Shown: positions 9,629-17,964 of the stretch, piece by piece
Numbering within the stretch: the first letter of the stretch is position 1
Layout: every line of letters begins with the position of its first letter
Assembly (NCBI RefSeq): GCF_001425045.1
Contig: NZ_LMDJ01000012.1
Coordinates: 608,141-672,140, forward strand
Source: Massilia sp. Root351
Lineage (GTDB): Bacteria > Pseudomonadota > Gammaproteobacteria > Burkholderiales > Burkholderiaceae_D
DNA: 64,000 nucleotides
Direction: 5' to 3'
Program-made: the position numbers and the translations under genes
The notes under the pieces: model-generated
What the model was told of the DNA's origin: nothing
Database searches by the model: none
What the model saw: the letters and a program-made list of their open reading frames with translations, nothing else

Positions 9629-9755
9629 GGTGCGCTCCGTCAAAGCGTGGCCGGGCGGCTGGCCGCACACTGAAGGCGGCCGTACCGGGATCGCTCCATC
9701 GTATGTCGTCCGCCGCCGCGCGGTTCCGAAGCAGATCAAACCATGGGAGGATAGA

Positions 9756-10499
9756 TTGGATAAATCCACACCACCTCAAAGACCGGACCTGTTCGCCGCC
9801 GTGCAGCCGGGCGATGGCAGCCGGCGCATCCTGGCCAGGCTGGAGAACAGCGGCAAGGCGAATACGCCGGGCGCGCGCCTGGCACGGCTGCAGCCCGGCC
9901 AGCTCGTGATGCGCCTGGCGCTGCTGGCCATGGTTGCAGCGGCCATCGCTGGCGTCAGCTACCATGGACTGGCACCGGCCCAGCGTAGCCAGCCAGTTGT
10001 GCTGGTGGCGCCCGTGGCGCCGCTGGTCATCGCGCCGGACGAAGTGGAGCGGCGCGCCGCGGCCATCGTCAACGAGCCGCTGCCGGCTATCACCCCGCTC
10101 CGGCGCAAGCTAGCTGCGGTCGCCATTGCTGCCGGCCCGCGCGCCCCGCAGGTGCGCCAGGGCCACCAGGCCAGTCAAGCACCCGCGGCCCCGCACTCCC
10201 CCACGCACTCCGCCACCAGCCCTGCCTCACGTTCCGCCGCGCCGGTCCATACGGCCGCCGTGCCGCCAGCGGACAGCGACTTGGCGCTGCTGACGGCGCT
10301 GGTGGCCCATAGCGGCAACCAGCCTGGCGCCGGCCCGCACAGGCGCGACGAGGTCGAACGCAACGACGGCGACAGCACCGACGCCCTGCTACGCCGTTGC
10401 CAGCGCCTTGGCGGGCCGGAAGCGGGCCTGTGCCGCGCACGCATCTGCAACGGACAGTGGCTGCACGCGGCAGCCTGCCGCATGCCGATCAACGACTGA
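9756..10499 (+). CDS. Unrecognised single-pass membrane protein with C-terminal Cys cluster
   Basis: The start is probably the TTG at 9756, because GGGAGGA lies seven bases upstream and no ATG has one; this gives 247 residues. A basic N-terminal region (about 55 residues) precedes one transmembrane helix (about 52-72, VMRLALLAMVAAAIAGVSY). A Pro/Ala/His-rich, probably disordered periplasmic linker follows, with a short C-terminal module holding four cysteines (RRCQRLG, LCRARICNG, AACRMP). Four cysteines in an oxidising compartment suggest two disulfides. It is divergent from the M15 peptidase, 127 bp away, so a link to T6SS or the cell wall is possible. I do not recognise the family. Confidence 0.65.
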   Translation: MDKSTPPQRPDLFAAVQPGDGSRRILARLENSGKANTPGARLARLQPGQLVMRLALLAMVAAAIAGVSYHGLAPAQRSQPVVLVAPVAPLVIAPDEVERRAAAIVNEPLPAITPLRRKLAAVAIAAGPRAPQVRQGHQASQAPAAPHSPTHSATSPASRSAAPVHTAAVPPADSDLALLTALVAHSGNQPGAGPHRRDEVERNDGDSTDALLRRCQRLGGPEAGLCRARICNGQWLHAAACRMPIND

Positions 10500-10521
10500 A
10501 AGCGCCTGCCGCCGGCTCGAC

Positions 10522-10899
10522 TCAGGCGCGTTCGGATATCTCGATCAGGTTCTGGTCCGGGTCGCGCACATAGACCGAGCGGATCGGCCAGTTGGCGCCA
10601 GTGCGCGCCACCGGCCCCTCCTCTATCGGCACGTCCAGCTGCGCCAGCCGCGCAATCACGTCGTCCAGCGGAATGGACGCGATAAAGCACAAATCCAGCG
10701 AGCCAGGCGTGGGCTGCGCCGCCTTCGGCAGGAACTCCTTGCCATATTCATGCAGGTTGATCTTTTGCGCGCCGTACTTGAACGCCACGCGGCCTGCGCC
10801 GAAGGTCTCCAGCTGCATGCCCAACACCCGCGTGTAGAAATCGATGCAGCGCTCGCGCTCGCGCGTGGTCAACACCAGATGATCCAGGTGGTCTATCAT
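10522..10899 (-). CDS. VOC/glyoxalase-fold protein
   Basis: A 125-residue single-domain protein of the vicinal-oxygen-chelate fold. It opens IDHLDHLVLTTRERERCIDFYTRVLG, the usual first beta-alpha-beta unit with a metal-ligand His (His7 in the DHLVL segment), and ends VYVRDPDQNLIEISE, where the final Glu is the usual metal ligand. Members include glyoxalases, dioxygenases and fosfomycin or bleomycin resistance proteins, so the substrate is open. The start overlaps the stop of the upstream hydrolase gene by four bases (ATGA), which makes it the third gene of an MFS-hydrolase-VOC operon. Confidence 0.88.
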   Translation of the reverse strand: MIDHLDHLVLTTRERERCIDFYTRVLGMQLETFGAGRVAFKYGAQKINLHEYGKEFLPKAAQPTPGSLDLCFIASIPLDDVIARLAQLDVPIEEGPVARTGANWPIRSVYVRDPDQNLIEISERA

Positions 10900-11672
10900 T
10901 TCGCCTCCAACTCCTGCAAGAAATCCGATATGGCGGCCAGCACCGCCTCCGGCTGCTCCAGGTGCGGCGTGTGGCCGCAGTCCGCCAGCATGGCCGTGCG
11001 CGCGCCAGGCGCCTGAGACTCGATGGCGCGCAACTGCGCTTCCGTGCCGTACTGGTCGCCGCTGCCCTGCAAGGCCAGCACCGGGCACGCGACCGACGGC
11101 AGCAGGTACTCGATGTTCCAGCGGCTGAACGCCGGCCGCAGCCAGGTGTCGGCCCAGGCGCCGAAAATCTGGTCCGTCTTGTCGCCGTGGTAGCGCGACA
11201 GGCCACGCAGCTTGCCGGCGCCGTACGCCGCGCGCGCCTCGCGGATGCCGGCCAGCGTGACTTCCTCCACGAACACATGCGCCGCCTCCGTCACCACGCC
11301 CAGCAGGCCGGGCGGCTGGTCCGCAGCATGGATCAAGGCGATGCTGCCGCCATCCGAATGACCCACCACGACATAGGGCCGCCCGTCCAGCAGCGCCAGC
11401 ATCTGCGGCAGCTCTTCCAGCGCGTAGCGGTGCAGGTAGTGCACGCTGCGCCCGGTGCGCAAAGGCACGGACTGCCCATAGCCGCGCCGGTCGAACATCA
11501 GCCCCCGGCAGCCGGTGCGCGCGCACAGCCGCGCGGGAAAGTCCTTCCACATCGCGGTGCAGCCCAGCCCTTCGTGCAGGAAGACCAGCACCGGCTTGCC
11601 GGCGGCGCCACTATCTTCGGCGATCCATTCGTAGTACAGCTGGCCCCCTTCGGCCAGTTCCAGCATTGCCAT
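10896..11672 (-). CDS. Alpha/beta-hydrolase
   Basis: This 258-residue protein has the alpha/beta-hydrolase fold: an oxyanion-loop region VFLHEGLG, the nucleophile elbow GHSDGG with Ser in the centre, and a C-terminal DCGHTPHLEQPE that supplies the catalytic His, with an Asp expected near GSGDQYG. No signal peptide is seen, so it is cytoplasmic. The substrate is unknown; it resembles small-molecule esterases. It sits 24 bp after an MFS transporter and overlaps a VOC gene, suggesting a small detoxification or catabolic operon. Confidence 0.87.
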   Translation of the reverse strand: MAMLELAEGGQLYYEWIAEDSGAAGKPVLVFLHEGLGCTAMWKDFPARLCARTGCRGLMFDRRGYGQSVPLRTGRSVHYLHRYALEELPQMLALLDGRPYVVVGHSDGGSIALIHAADQPPGLLGVVTEAAHVFVEEVTLAGIREARAAYGAGKLRGLSRYHGDKTDQIFGAWADTWLRPAFSRWNIEYLLPSVACPVLALQGSGDQYGTEAQLRAIESQAPGARTAMLADCGHTPHLEQPEAVLAAISDFLQELEAK

Positions 11673-11696
11673 CTTCTTCTCCTCCGCTTTGCCAGG

Positions 11697-12992
11697 CTAC
11701 AGATTACACTGCCACGGCTGCACGCGGCGCAGCAGCAGGGGCGCCAGCAGCGACAGTGCGTACAGCACCAGGCCAGCACCCGCGAGGGCCATGGCATGCC
11801 GCACCCCGGCCAGCCCGGCCACTGCGCCCCATAGCAGGCTGCCGCCGGTCTGGCCGAGCGCCATCGCCATCAGGTAGACCGAGAGTGTGCGCGCCCGCAC
11901 CTCGCTGGGAAACGACGACTGCGCGGCGCCGTTCAAGGTGGTCACCATGGCGGACCAGGCCACTCCCCCCGCCGCCGACAGCGCCATCAGCGCCGGCCAG
12001 GACTGCACATGCGGCAAGGCCAGCAGCATGGCGCCGAACATGGCCACCGCGCCACCCAGCAATTGGCGGCGCGCGAGGCGGGCGCGCAGCTCGGGCAGCA
12101 GAAACGCGGCCAGCACCGCACCGACGCCGACGCAGGCCATCAGGCTGCCGAATGCGCCGGCTTCGCGTCGCAGCACGTCGCGCACGAACAGCGGCAGCAA
12201 GGCCGTGTAGGCGATGGCGGCGCCGAACACGCAGACGGTATGGCGCAGCAGCCGGCGGTAGGCGGCCGAGCCGAAGGCGGCCTGCAGGCCAGCACGGAAG
12301 CCGCGCCAGCTGATGCCGCCATCCGCAGCCGGCGCCTGCTCCGGCCCGGCCCCCGGTGCGATGCCGCGTATCCAGTCCAGGTACACCAGCAGCAAGCCGC
12401 CGAAAGACACGGCGTTGAACAGGAACAGCGGCACCGCCCCCATCCACACAAACAGCATGCCGCCCAGCGCCGGACCGGCTGTGGCGGCGAGATTGAAACT
12501 CAGGTTGTTCAGCGACGCTGCAGCCTCCACTTCCTCCGGCTGCACCAGTCCGGACATGGCGGCCTGCCAGGCCGGCCACATGAAGGCCGAGCCGGTGCCC
12601 ATCATGAAGATCAGCGCCAGCACGGCGGCCGGCGACGCCATGCCGCTGGCCGCCAGCGACGCCATGCCGGCAGCCGCCAGCGCCATGAAGAGGTTCACTG
12701 CGAACAGCAGCTTGGGACGCGGCACCGCGTCCGCCACCACGCCTGCCAGCAGGCCGAACATCAGCATGGGCGCGTAGCTCGCGGCCGGTACCAGCGCGGA
12801 GGTTTGCGCCGCCGGAGAAATGGTGGCCACAAGCCAGGCGGCGGCGAACGTTTGCGTCCATGTGCCCAGGTTGGACAGCAAGTTGGCCAGCCAGAGCTGG
12901 CGGTAGCGCCGGTGCCGCAGCGGCTGCAGCATGGGGACCTTGCGGCGCGCCGATGGCGCGGACGGCATTGCGAGTGGTGTAGGCTTGTGCAT
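11697..12992 (-). CDS. MFS transporter (MFS_3 / drug-proton DHA3 type)
   Basis: The 431-residue protein shows about 12 transmembrane helices. The N-terminal LRHRRYRQLWLANLLSNLGTWTQTFAAAWLV matches the MFS_3 group ('transmembrane secretion effector', EntS-like), where FRxLWxAxxxSxxGxW is typical. Such proteins export drugs, siderophores or small metabolites. The codons before MLQPLRHRRY are basic and unlike the family, so the true start could be internal, about 60 bases downstream. It is divergent from the HTH-citrate synthase gene with only 67 bp between, and is first gene of an operon with a hydrolase and a VOC protein. Confidence 0.87.
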   Translation of the reverse strand: MHKPTPLAMPSAPSARRKVPMLQPLRHRRYRQLWLANLLSNLGTWTQTFAAAWLVATISPAAQTSALVPAASYAPMLMFGLLAGVVADAVPRPKLLFAVNLFMALAAAGMASLAASGMASPAAVLALIFMMGTGSAFMWPAWQAAMSGLVQPEEVEAAASLNNLSFNLAATAGPALGGMLFVWMGAVPLFLFNAVSFGGLLLVYLDWIRGIAPGAGPEQAPAADGGISWRGFRAGLQAAFGSAAYRRLLRHTVCVFGAAIAYTALLPLFVRDVLRREAGAFGSLMACVGVGAVLAAFLLPELRARLARRQLLGGAVAMFGAMLLALPHVQSWPALMALSAAGGVAWSAMVTTLNGAAQSSFPSEVRARTLSVYLMAMALGQTGGSLLWGAVAGLAGVRHAMALAGAGLVLYALSLLAPLLLRRVQPWQCNL

Positions 12993-13059
12993 ACAATGAG
13001 TCTATGCGGCGCCTGAAAACGGCGTCAATCTTGACTCCGGCAATCAACACAAATAAAGC
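12993..13059. promoter_or_regulatory. Divergent promoter region between MFS operon and HTH-citrate synthase
   Basis: Only 67 bases separate two divergent genes. On the minus strand a TTGACG (-35-like) is followed 17-18 bases later by a TAGACT-like -10, close to the MFS start, so the leader would be very short. On the plus strand a TTGACT lies about 30 bases before the ATG of the HTH-citrate synthase. Both boxes lie in the same short interval, so one bound protein could control both genes. The assignment is by eye only. Confidence 0.35.
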
Positions 13060-14268
13060 ATGAAGAAAGAGCTCTCATCCAAGGAAGCGGCGGCCATACT
13101 CGGCGTGTCGGCCGCCACGCTGTACGCCTATGTGAGCCGGGGCATGCTCACCTCCATCGCCGACGGCAAGGCGCGCAGCAAGCGCTATGCGCACGAAGAG
13201 GTGCTGCGCCTCGCCGCGCGCAAGGCAGACGGAAAACGCGCCGGGCACGCGGTGGCCGCGGCCATGAGCTGGGGCGTGCCGGTGCTGGAGTCGCGCATCT
13301 CGCTGATCGCGGACGGCAAGCTGTTTTACCGGGGCCAAGACAGCAGCGCGCTGGCCGCACACGCTACGCTGGAGCAGGCCGCAGCCATCCTGTGGGGCGC
13401 GACCGGCACGCTGGCGGCGCCATCACCACAGGCCGCAGCGCCTTCGCAGCCGGCGCCCTCCCCGGCTGCACCGACTCCGCTGCCTCCTGCCGTCGCCGAG
13501 CTGGCGCGCGACATGGCGCCGCTGCAGCGCGCCATGGCATACCTGCCCCTGGTCGCTGCGGCGCCGGCCGGCCGCGAGGCAGGCACACCACCCGCGCAGC
13601 TGATGCGCATGCTGGCCGGCCTGTTGCTGAATGCGGAGATCACCGCCGAGCCGCTGCACCGGCAAGTGGCGCGTGCATGGGGCGTGCATGGCATCGGCGA
13701 AGAGCTGCTGCGCGCCGCACTGGTGCTGATGGCGGACCACGAACTGAACACCTCGGCCTTTACTGTGCGCTGCGTCGCCTCCACCGGCGCAGCGCTGCCG
13801 GCAGTGCTGTGCGCGGGGCTGGCCGCGCTGTCGGGCCCCGAGCACGGCGGCCATTACCTGATGGCGAAGGACGTCATCGTGGCGCAATTGAACGGAACGG
13901 GCGCTGCGGAATTGGTGCCCATGCGGCCCGGATTCGGCCATCCGCTGTACTCGGACGGCGACCCGCGCGCCACGCAGTTGCTGGAAATGATGGAGCCTTT
14001 GCCGCAAGCCGCAGGCGTGCTGGCGCTGGCGGCCAAAGCGGCGGCAATCAAGGGCGCCGAGCCGAATTCGGACTTCGCGCTGGCGGCGCTGGAACTGGTG
14101 CTCGGCCTGCCGCCGCACAGCGGCATCGTGCTGTTCGCCCTGGCCCGCTCCGCAGGCTGGCTGGCGCACGCGGCGGAACAAGCGGCGGACGGCGGCATGA
14201 TACGGCCGCGCGCCCGCTACGTCGGCAAGTTCGGCGAGTTCGGAGAATCTGCCCCATCCGGGCCTTGA
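13060..14268 (+). CDS. Citrate synthase-family protein with N-terminal helix-turn-helix
   Basis: The protein has 402 residues. Residues 5-50 form a MerR/excisionase-type helix-turn-helix (LSSKEAAAILGVSAATLYAYVSRGML). A citrate-synthase fold follows, interrupted near residues 117-145 by an Ala/Pro linker. The citrate synthase active-site segments are all kept: DHELN (His227), GPEHGG (His262), GFGHPLY (His294) and PNSDF (Asp338), matching the two condensation histidines and the catalytic Asp of the family. It is therefore probably active in acyl-CoA/oxo-acid condensation rather than a dead paralogue; whether the HTH binds DNA is unknown. It faces an MFS operon and is followed by a convergent ParA gene. 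Confidence 0.85.
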   Translation: MKKELSSKEAAAILGVSAATLYAYVSRGMLTSIADGKARSKRYAHEEVLRLAARKADGKRAGHAVAAAMSWGVPVLESRISLIADGKLFYRGQDSSALAAHATLEQAAAILWGATGTLAAPSPQAAAPSQPAPSPAAPTPLPPAVAELARDMAPLQRAMAYLPLVAAAPAGREAGTPPAQLMRMLAGLLLNAEITAEPLHRQVARAWGVHGIGEELLRAALVLMADHELNTSAFTVRCVASTGAALPAVLCAGLAALSGPEHGGHYLMAKDVIVAQLNGTGAAELVPMRPGFGHPLYSDGDPRATQLLEMMEPLPQAAGVLALAAKAAAIKGAEPNSDFALAALELVLGLPPHSGIVLFALARSAGWLAHAAEQAADGGMIRPRARYVGKFGEFGESAPSGP

Positions 14269-14280
14269 ACCGGCCCGTGC

Positions 14281-15084
14281 TCAGCCGCGCTTGCGCTCCT
14301 TGGCCTGATTCTGCTGCGCGAACTCCAGCTCCTCGTACAGCGCGAGGAACTCCTGCGACAGCTTGTGGCGGCTGTCCAGGTGGATCATCGGCAGGCAGCG
14401 CTCGTGCGACTCGCGCACCTTGATGGAGCTGGACAGCTTGCTCTGCAAAACCGGCAGGCCCTCCGCCAGCAGCTCGTCCACCATGCGCTGCGGCAGATTG
14501 GCGCGCGGCTGGAACTGGTTGACGATGATGCCCTCGATCTCCAGCGCCGGATTGTGGTCCGCCTTGATCTCGCCCACGTTGTTCATCAGCGTGTACAAGG
14601 CCTGGCGCGAAAAGTCGTCGCAGTCGAACGGAATCAGGCAGGTGTCGGCTGCGATCAGCGCCGACTGCGTGAAAAAGTTATAGGCCGGCGGCGTATCGAT
14701 GATGATCTCGTCGAACTCCTTGGACAGCTCGTTGAGCGCGTCGCGCAGCTTGTAGATCTTGTGGCGCGACTCCAGCTTGGACTGCAACTCGCCGATCTCC
14801 GGGTGCGACGGCATCAGCGACAGGTTCTCGAACCTGGTCTCATGCACATAGCCGCGCGCCGACAGCGAGAACACCATGAAATTCAGGGTCTGCTCGAAGT
14901 AGCCCGCCACCGTGGGCTCGATTTCCTTGGCCGCGTCGCCCAGCAGGTAGCGGCTCGAATTGCACTGCGGGTCGATATCGATCAGCAGCGTCTTCTTGCC
15001 ATGGTAGGCCGCAATGGCGGCGAGATTCACGGCTATGGTCGATTTCCCGACGCCGCCCTTCTGGTTGAATATCACACGTTTCAT
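14281..15084 (-). CDS. ParA-family ATPase (no ParB beside it)
   Basis: The 267-residue protein begins MKRVIFNQKGGVGKST, the deviant Walker A motif of ParA/MinD proteins, with IIIDTPPAYN as the second conserved segment and LLIDIDPQCNSS as switch region. It is cytoplasmic and uses ATP to position DNA or protein cargo. The ATG at 15084 is chosen because the Walker motif directly follows and GGAG lies upstream; longer in-frame extensions are unlike the family. No ParB gene or parS-like palindrome is visible nearby, so it is an orphan with unknown cargo. It is convergent with the HTH-citrate synthase, with a 12-base gap. Confidence 0.9.
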   Translation of the reverse strand: MKRVIFNQKGGVGKSTIAVNLAAIAAYHGKKTLLIDIDPQCNSSRYLLGDAAKEIEPTVAGYFEQTLNFMVFSLSARGYVHETRFENLSLMPSHPEIGELQSKLESRHKIYKLRDALNELSKEFDEIIIDTPPAYNFFTQSALIAADTCLIPFDCDDFSRQALYTLMNNVGEIKADHNPALEIEGIIVNQFQPRANLPQRMVDELLAEGLPVLQSKLSSSIKVRESHERCLPMIHLDSRHKLSQEFLALYEELEFAQQNQAKERKRG

Positions 15085-15149
15085 GCCTGCTCCAGTTCCG
15101 GTACATAGGGTATGCGAAGGGAATGGCACAATTTTAGCAGATTGCCAAC

Positions 15150-17060
15150 TCAGGGCCGCCCGGCGTCCTTCTGCGCGTAGTCGCACACGCCCTGCGGGAA
15201 GATGCGGCGCAGCCAGGCCGTTTGCGCAGCAGAGAATTGCACGGCCGGCGGATACGTGCCATCGGCCAGCGCCGCATCCACCGGCTTCAGCGCGCACTTG
15301 AATACGTCGCCCTTGATCGAACCGCCCGCCACCATGCGCGGGCTGCTGTACACCGGAAACGCCCTGGTGCAGGCGCCGGCCGGGTTGCGGTCCAATACGC
15401 CGTCCCAGACGGACGGGCCGGAAGCGATCAGCGTATTGCCATTGTCGAAGCACTTATCCGTGAAGTCCGCCGCAGCGGCGCCGCCGGCCAGGTGGCGCTC
15501 CAGCACCGGCAAGGCCTCCATCACGCGCGCGCTCAAGTCCTCATCCAGGCGCGTAAACCAGATCACCTGCTGCTTCGCCTCGGCCGGATTGGCGTCCAGC
15601 AGGCGCTGGCGCACCGAGAAGGACTGGCGCGCGTTGTGCATGTCGAGCTTCGGCTCCAGGTAAGGCCGCAGGTCGATCACCGGCATGCCCAGGCGCTGGC
15701 CGGTGAACACGTGGCCGGACGCATACGCCTTCTGCATGGCCGCAAGGTCGCCCGCGCGGCGCGGCGACGGCGTACCGGCCGGGTCGCGGCAGGTGGCGCT
15801 GCGCTTCATGTTGCGGCTGTCGAACGGGTCGGCGTCCTTGTCCCAATTCACGAATTCGGCCTGCTCCTTCCAGCCGCCCACACACGCATTGATACGCAAG
15901 AACTCCTCCGCGCCAATGCGCCCCTGCGCCAGTGCCGCCAGGCCGTACTGCACGCCCACGTTGTCGATCGGGATGGGCGCGTAGCCGGCGGCATCGGCGC
16001 CATACACCTCCGCCAGGTCGTTCCAGTGCGTCCATTTCACATGCGCGAACACACTGGAAGGATAGCCATACTGCCTGGCTCCGGCGTCGAATTTCGGATC
16101 CTTGTAGACGGGATTGAGCACGGTCGGCATCGCCATGCGCCAGCCGGCGATGCACTCGGTGGACGAGTCGCTGGCATTCATACCCTGGATCAGCGTGTGG
16201 TTGCGCCACTTCGCCCACAGCGAAGCCGGGTTGCGCTCCGCTTCCTCCTTGAAGTACTGGCCCAGCAAGGGGCAATCGGAGATGGGGATGGTCTGTGTCA
16301 CCATGTCCGGATAGGACTGGATGGCGATGCCGGCATCCAGCAGGCCTGGCTGGTTCTGCGCAAACATGTACTGCTGCACCGCGCCGCCGGAGCCGCCTAT
16401 GCCTATCGTGGCCTGCGGCTTGCCGTAGGCCTCCACGAAGCGCGCCTTGGTCAGCAAGGCTGTCTGCGCCGCCAGCAGCATGTTGTAGTGCACGCCGGTC
16501 TCGTTACCGGAGGAGCTGGCCACCGCGTAGCCCTGCTCCAGCAGCTTGGGCATCAGCAAGCGCTCGGAGCTGTTCAGGCGTTCGTTCACCCACATCGGTA
16601 TGCCCTGCTGGTGGCCGATACCGACGCCGCCGCGCATCCAGTAGACCAGCTTGCGGTTCCAGGCGGCCGGCTCCAGCATGGCGATGGTGTAAAGAAAGCG
16701 GTTGATGCTGCCCACTTCCACCCGCACCACGAACGGCACCTTGGCGCCGTTGACGGCGACGGTGCGCATGTCCGACGGCGGATCGGCCGCATCGTAGGTC
16801 TTGAAGCGGCTGCCGTTGTAATAGAAGCGCAGCACGCGGGTGTGGATGTTGCAGTGCTGGCTGTGGCCCAGCAGCTTGCGGTCCGCGTCGAACACCGGGT
16901 GGCCTATGCCCTGCTGGTTGTCCACCAGGGGCTGGCCCAGCCCGGCCTCCTCGGTGCGGCAAATGAAAGGCTGCTGCAGCGGCTGGGCCCACGCCTGCCC
17001 GCAGGCGGCCAGCCCGATCAGCGCCGCAGTTCCGGCGGCCCAAAGTCTCGAATCTGCCAT
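15150..17060 (-). CDS. Secreted DUF6351-family alpha/beta hydrolase-like protein
   Basis: A 636-residue protein with a signal peptide (about 1-25, ending AQAWAQ). The family pattern is clear: WNRKLVYWMRGGVGIGHQQG, GYAVASSSGNETG, LTKARFVEAYGKP and IGIGGSGGAVQQY. The last is a G-x-S-x-G nucleophile elbow, so a serine hydrolase is likely, acting in the periplasm or outside; the natural substrate of the family is not known to me. The start at 17060 has AAGGAG seven bases upstream. Twenty-five bases separate it from an upstream binding-protein gene on the same strand, so the two are probably one operon. Confidence 0.82.
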   Translation of the reverse strand: MADSRLWAAGTAALIGLAACGQAWAQPLQQPFICRTEEAGLGQPLVDNQQGIGHPVFDADRKLLGHSQHCNIHTRVLRFYYNGSRFKTYDAADPPSDMRTVAVNGAKVPFVVRVEVGSINRFLYTIAMLEPAAWNRKLVYWMRGGVGIGHQQGIPMWVNERLNSSERLLMPKLLEQGYAVASSSGNETGVHYNMLLAAQTALLTKARFVEAYGKPQATIGIGGSGGAVQQYMFAQNQPGLLDAGIAIQSYPDMVTQTIPISDCPLLGQYFKEEAERNPASLWAKWRNHTLIQGMNASDSSTECIAGWRMAMPTVLNPVYKDPKFDAGARQYGYPSSVFAHVKWTHWNDLAEVYGADAAGYAPIPIDNVGVQYGLAALAQGRIGAEEFLRINACVGGWKEQAEFVNWDKDADPFDSRNMKRSATCRDPAGTPSPRRAGDLAAMQKAYASGHVFTGQRLGMPVIDLRPYLEPKLDMHNARQSFSVRQRLLDANPAEAKQQVIWFTRLDEDLSARVMEALPVLERHLAGGAAAADFTDKCFDNGNTLIASGPSVWDGVLDRNPAGACTRAFPVYSSPRMVAGGSIKGDVFKCALKPVDAALADGTYPPAVQFSAAQTAWLRRIFPQGVCDYAQKDAGRP

Positions 17061-17085
17061 CGCATGCTCCTTGTTATGGTCTGCG

Positions 17086-17841
17086 CTACTTCGCCAGCGC
17101 CGGCGCCAGCTCCGTCCATTCGCGCGAGGCGCGTATGCGCCGTATCCCTTCCCATGTTGCCGCCACCACGGCCGGATTGGACTGTGCATAGCCGTTGCCG
17201 AACGCCAGATAAGCGTCCGCCACCAGGAAGGCCGGCGCCAGAACACGCAAGGACCTGAACTCGTCCTGCGCCAGAAATCCCCTGGCGTCGGCTTCGCGTA
17301 TCACCACTGCCTGCAGGCGCTGCGCGTTCAGCATCTGCATCAACTGCAGCGCCGTCTTCGCACTGTCCAGGTGGCGGATGCCGAGATTGTCCAGCGCATG
17401 CCGCAGCACGTTGACGCCAGCCGGATAGGAAACCGGCGTGGTGATGCCCTTTAGCGCCTTGCCGTCCCAACTGACGCCGCTGCCGGGCGCGGTTACCACC
17501 ACCCAGGTGTCCACGCCCAGGGCGAACACGGGGTCCGGTCCGCCGTTCTTGAGCGGGAAGCGCAAAAAATCCTTGTAGGCGTGGAAGGCCTGCACGGCGA
17601 GCACGCCGTCGACCTGGCCCGCCCGCGCCGATTCGATGCAGCGCCGCCAGGGCAGCACCACGAAACTGGCTTCCGCCCCCGCCACGCGCACGGCTTGCCG
17701 CACCAGATACTGCGCCTGGCCTTCATGGTCGGGAAAAGTGAGCGGCGCAGCAGGCCGATCGCTGACGCACAGCGTAACGCCAGCGGCCTCCGTCGCGCAC
17801 GACAGCAGGCAGCACAGCATGAAGGTCGGGACGATTTTCAT
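17086..17841 (-). CDS. Periplasmic substrate-binding protein (SBP family 3-like)
   Basis: The 251-residue protein has a signal peptide (about 1-20, MKIVPTFMLCCLLSCATEAA) and a two-lobed solute-binding fold, seen in VTLCVSDRPAAPLTF and in FVVLPWRRCIESARAGQVDGVLAV, a segment typical of family-3 amino-acid-type binding proteins. No ABC permease or ATPase gene is adjacent, so it may be a stand-alone sensor or serve a remote transporter. It is first gene of a likely operon with the DUF6351 hydrolase. Confidence 0.78.
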   Translation of the reverse strand: MKIVPTFMLCCLLSCATEAAGVTLCVSDRPAAPLTFPDHEGQAQYLVRQAVRVAGAEASFVVLPWRRCIESARAGQVDGVLAVQAFHAYKDFLRFPLKNGGPDPVFALGVDTWVVVTAPGSGVSWDGKALKGITTPVSYPAGVNVLRHALDNLGIRHLDSAKTALQLMQMLNAQRLQAVVIREADARGFLAQDEFRSLRVLAPAFLVADAYLAFGNGYAQSNPAVVAATWEGIRRIRASREWTELAPALAK

Positions 17842-17964
17842 CTATCGGGAGACGGGCTATGCGATGTCCCAGCATAGCATACCAGGCCGTTTTAGCAGCC
17901 CCGGAGCTATGCTATATTGACAATCTTTCTGCCGACTTTATCGCTCGCAACGGGACAACAGACT

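Noticed and set aside
15222..17258. Very long plus-strand frame opposite the DUF6351 gene
   Set aside because: GC-rich codons create long antisense frames; the minus strand has a signal peptide, family motifs and a ribosome site, while this frame is low-complexity with many His, Arg and Gln.
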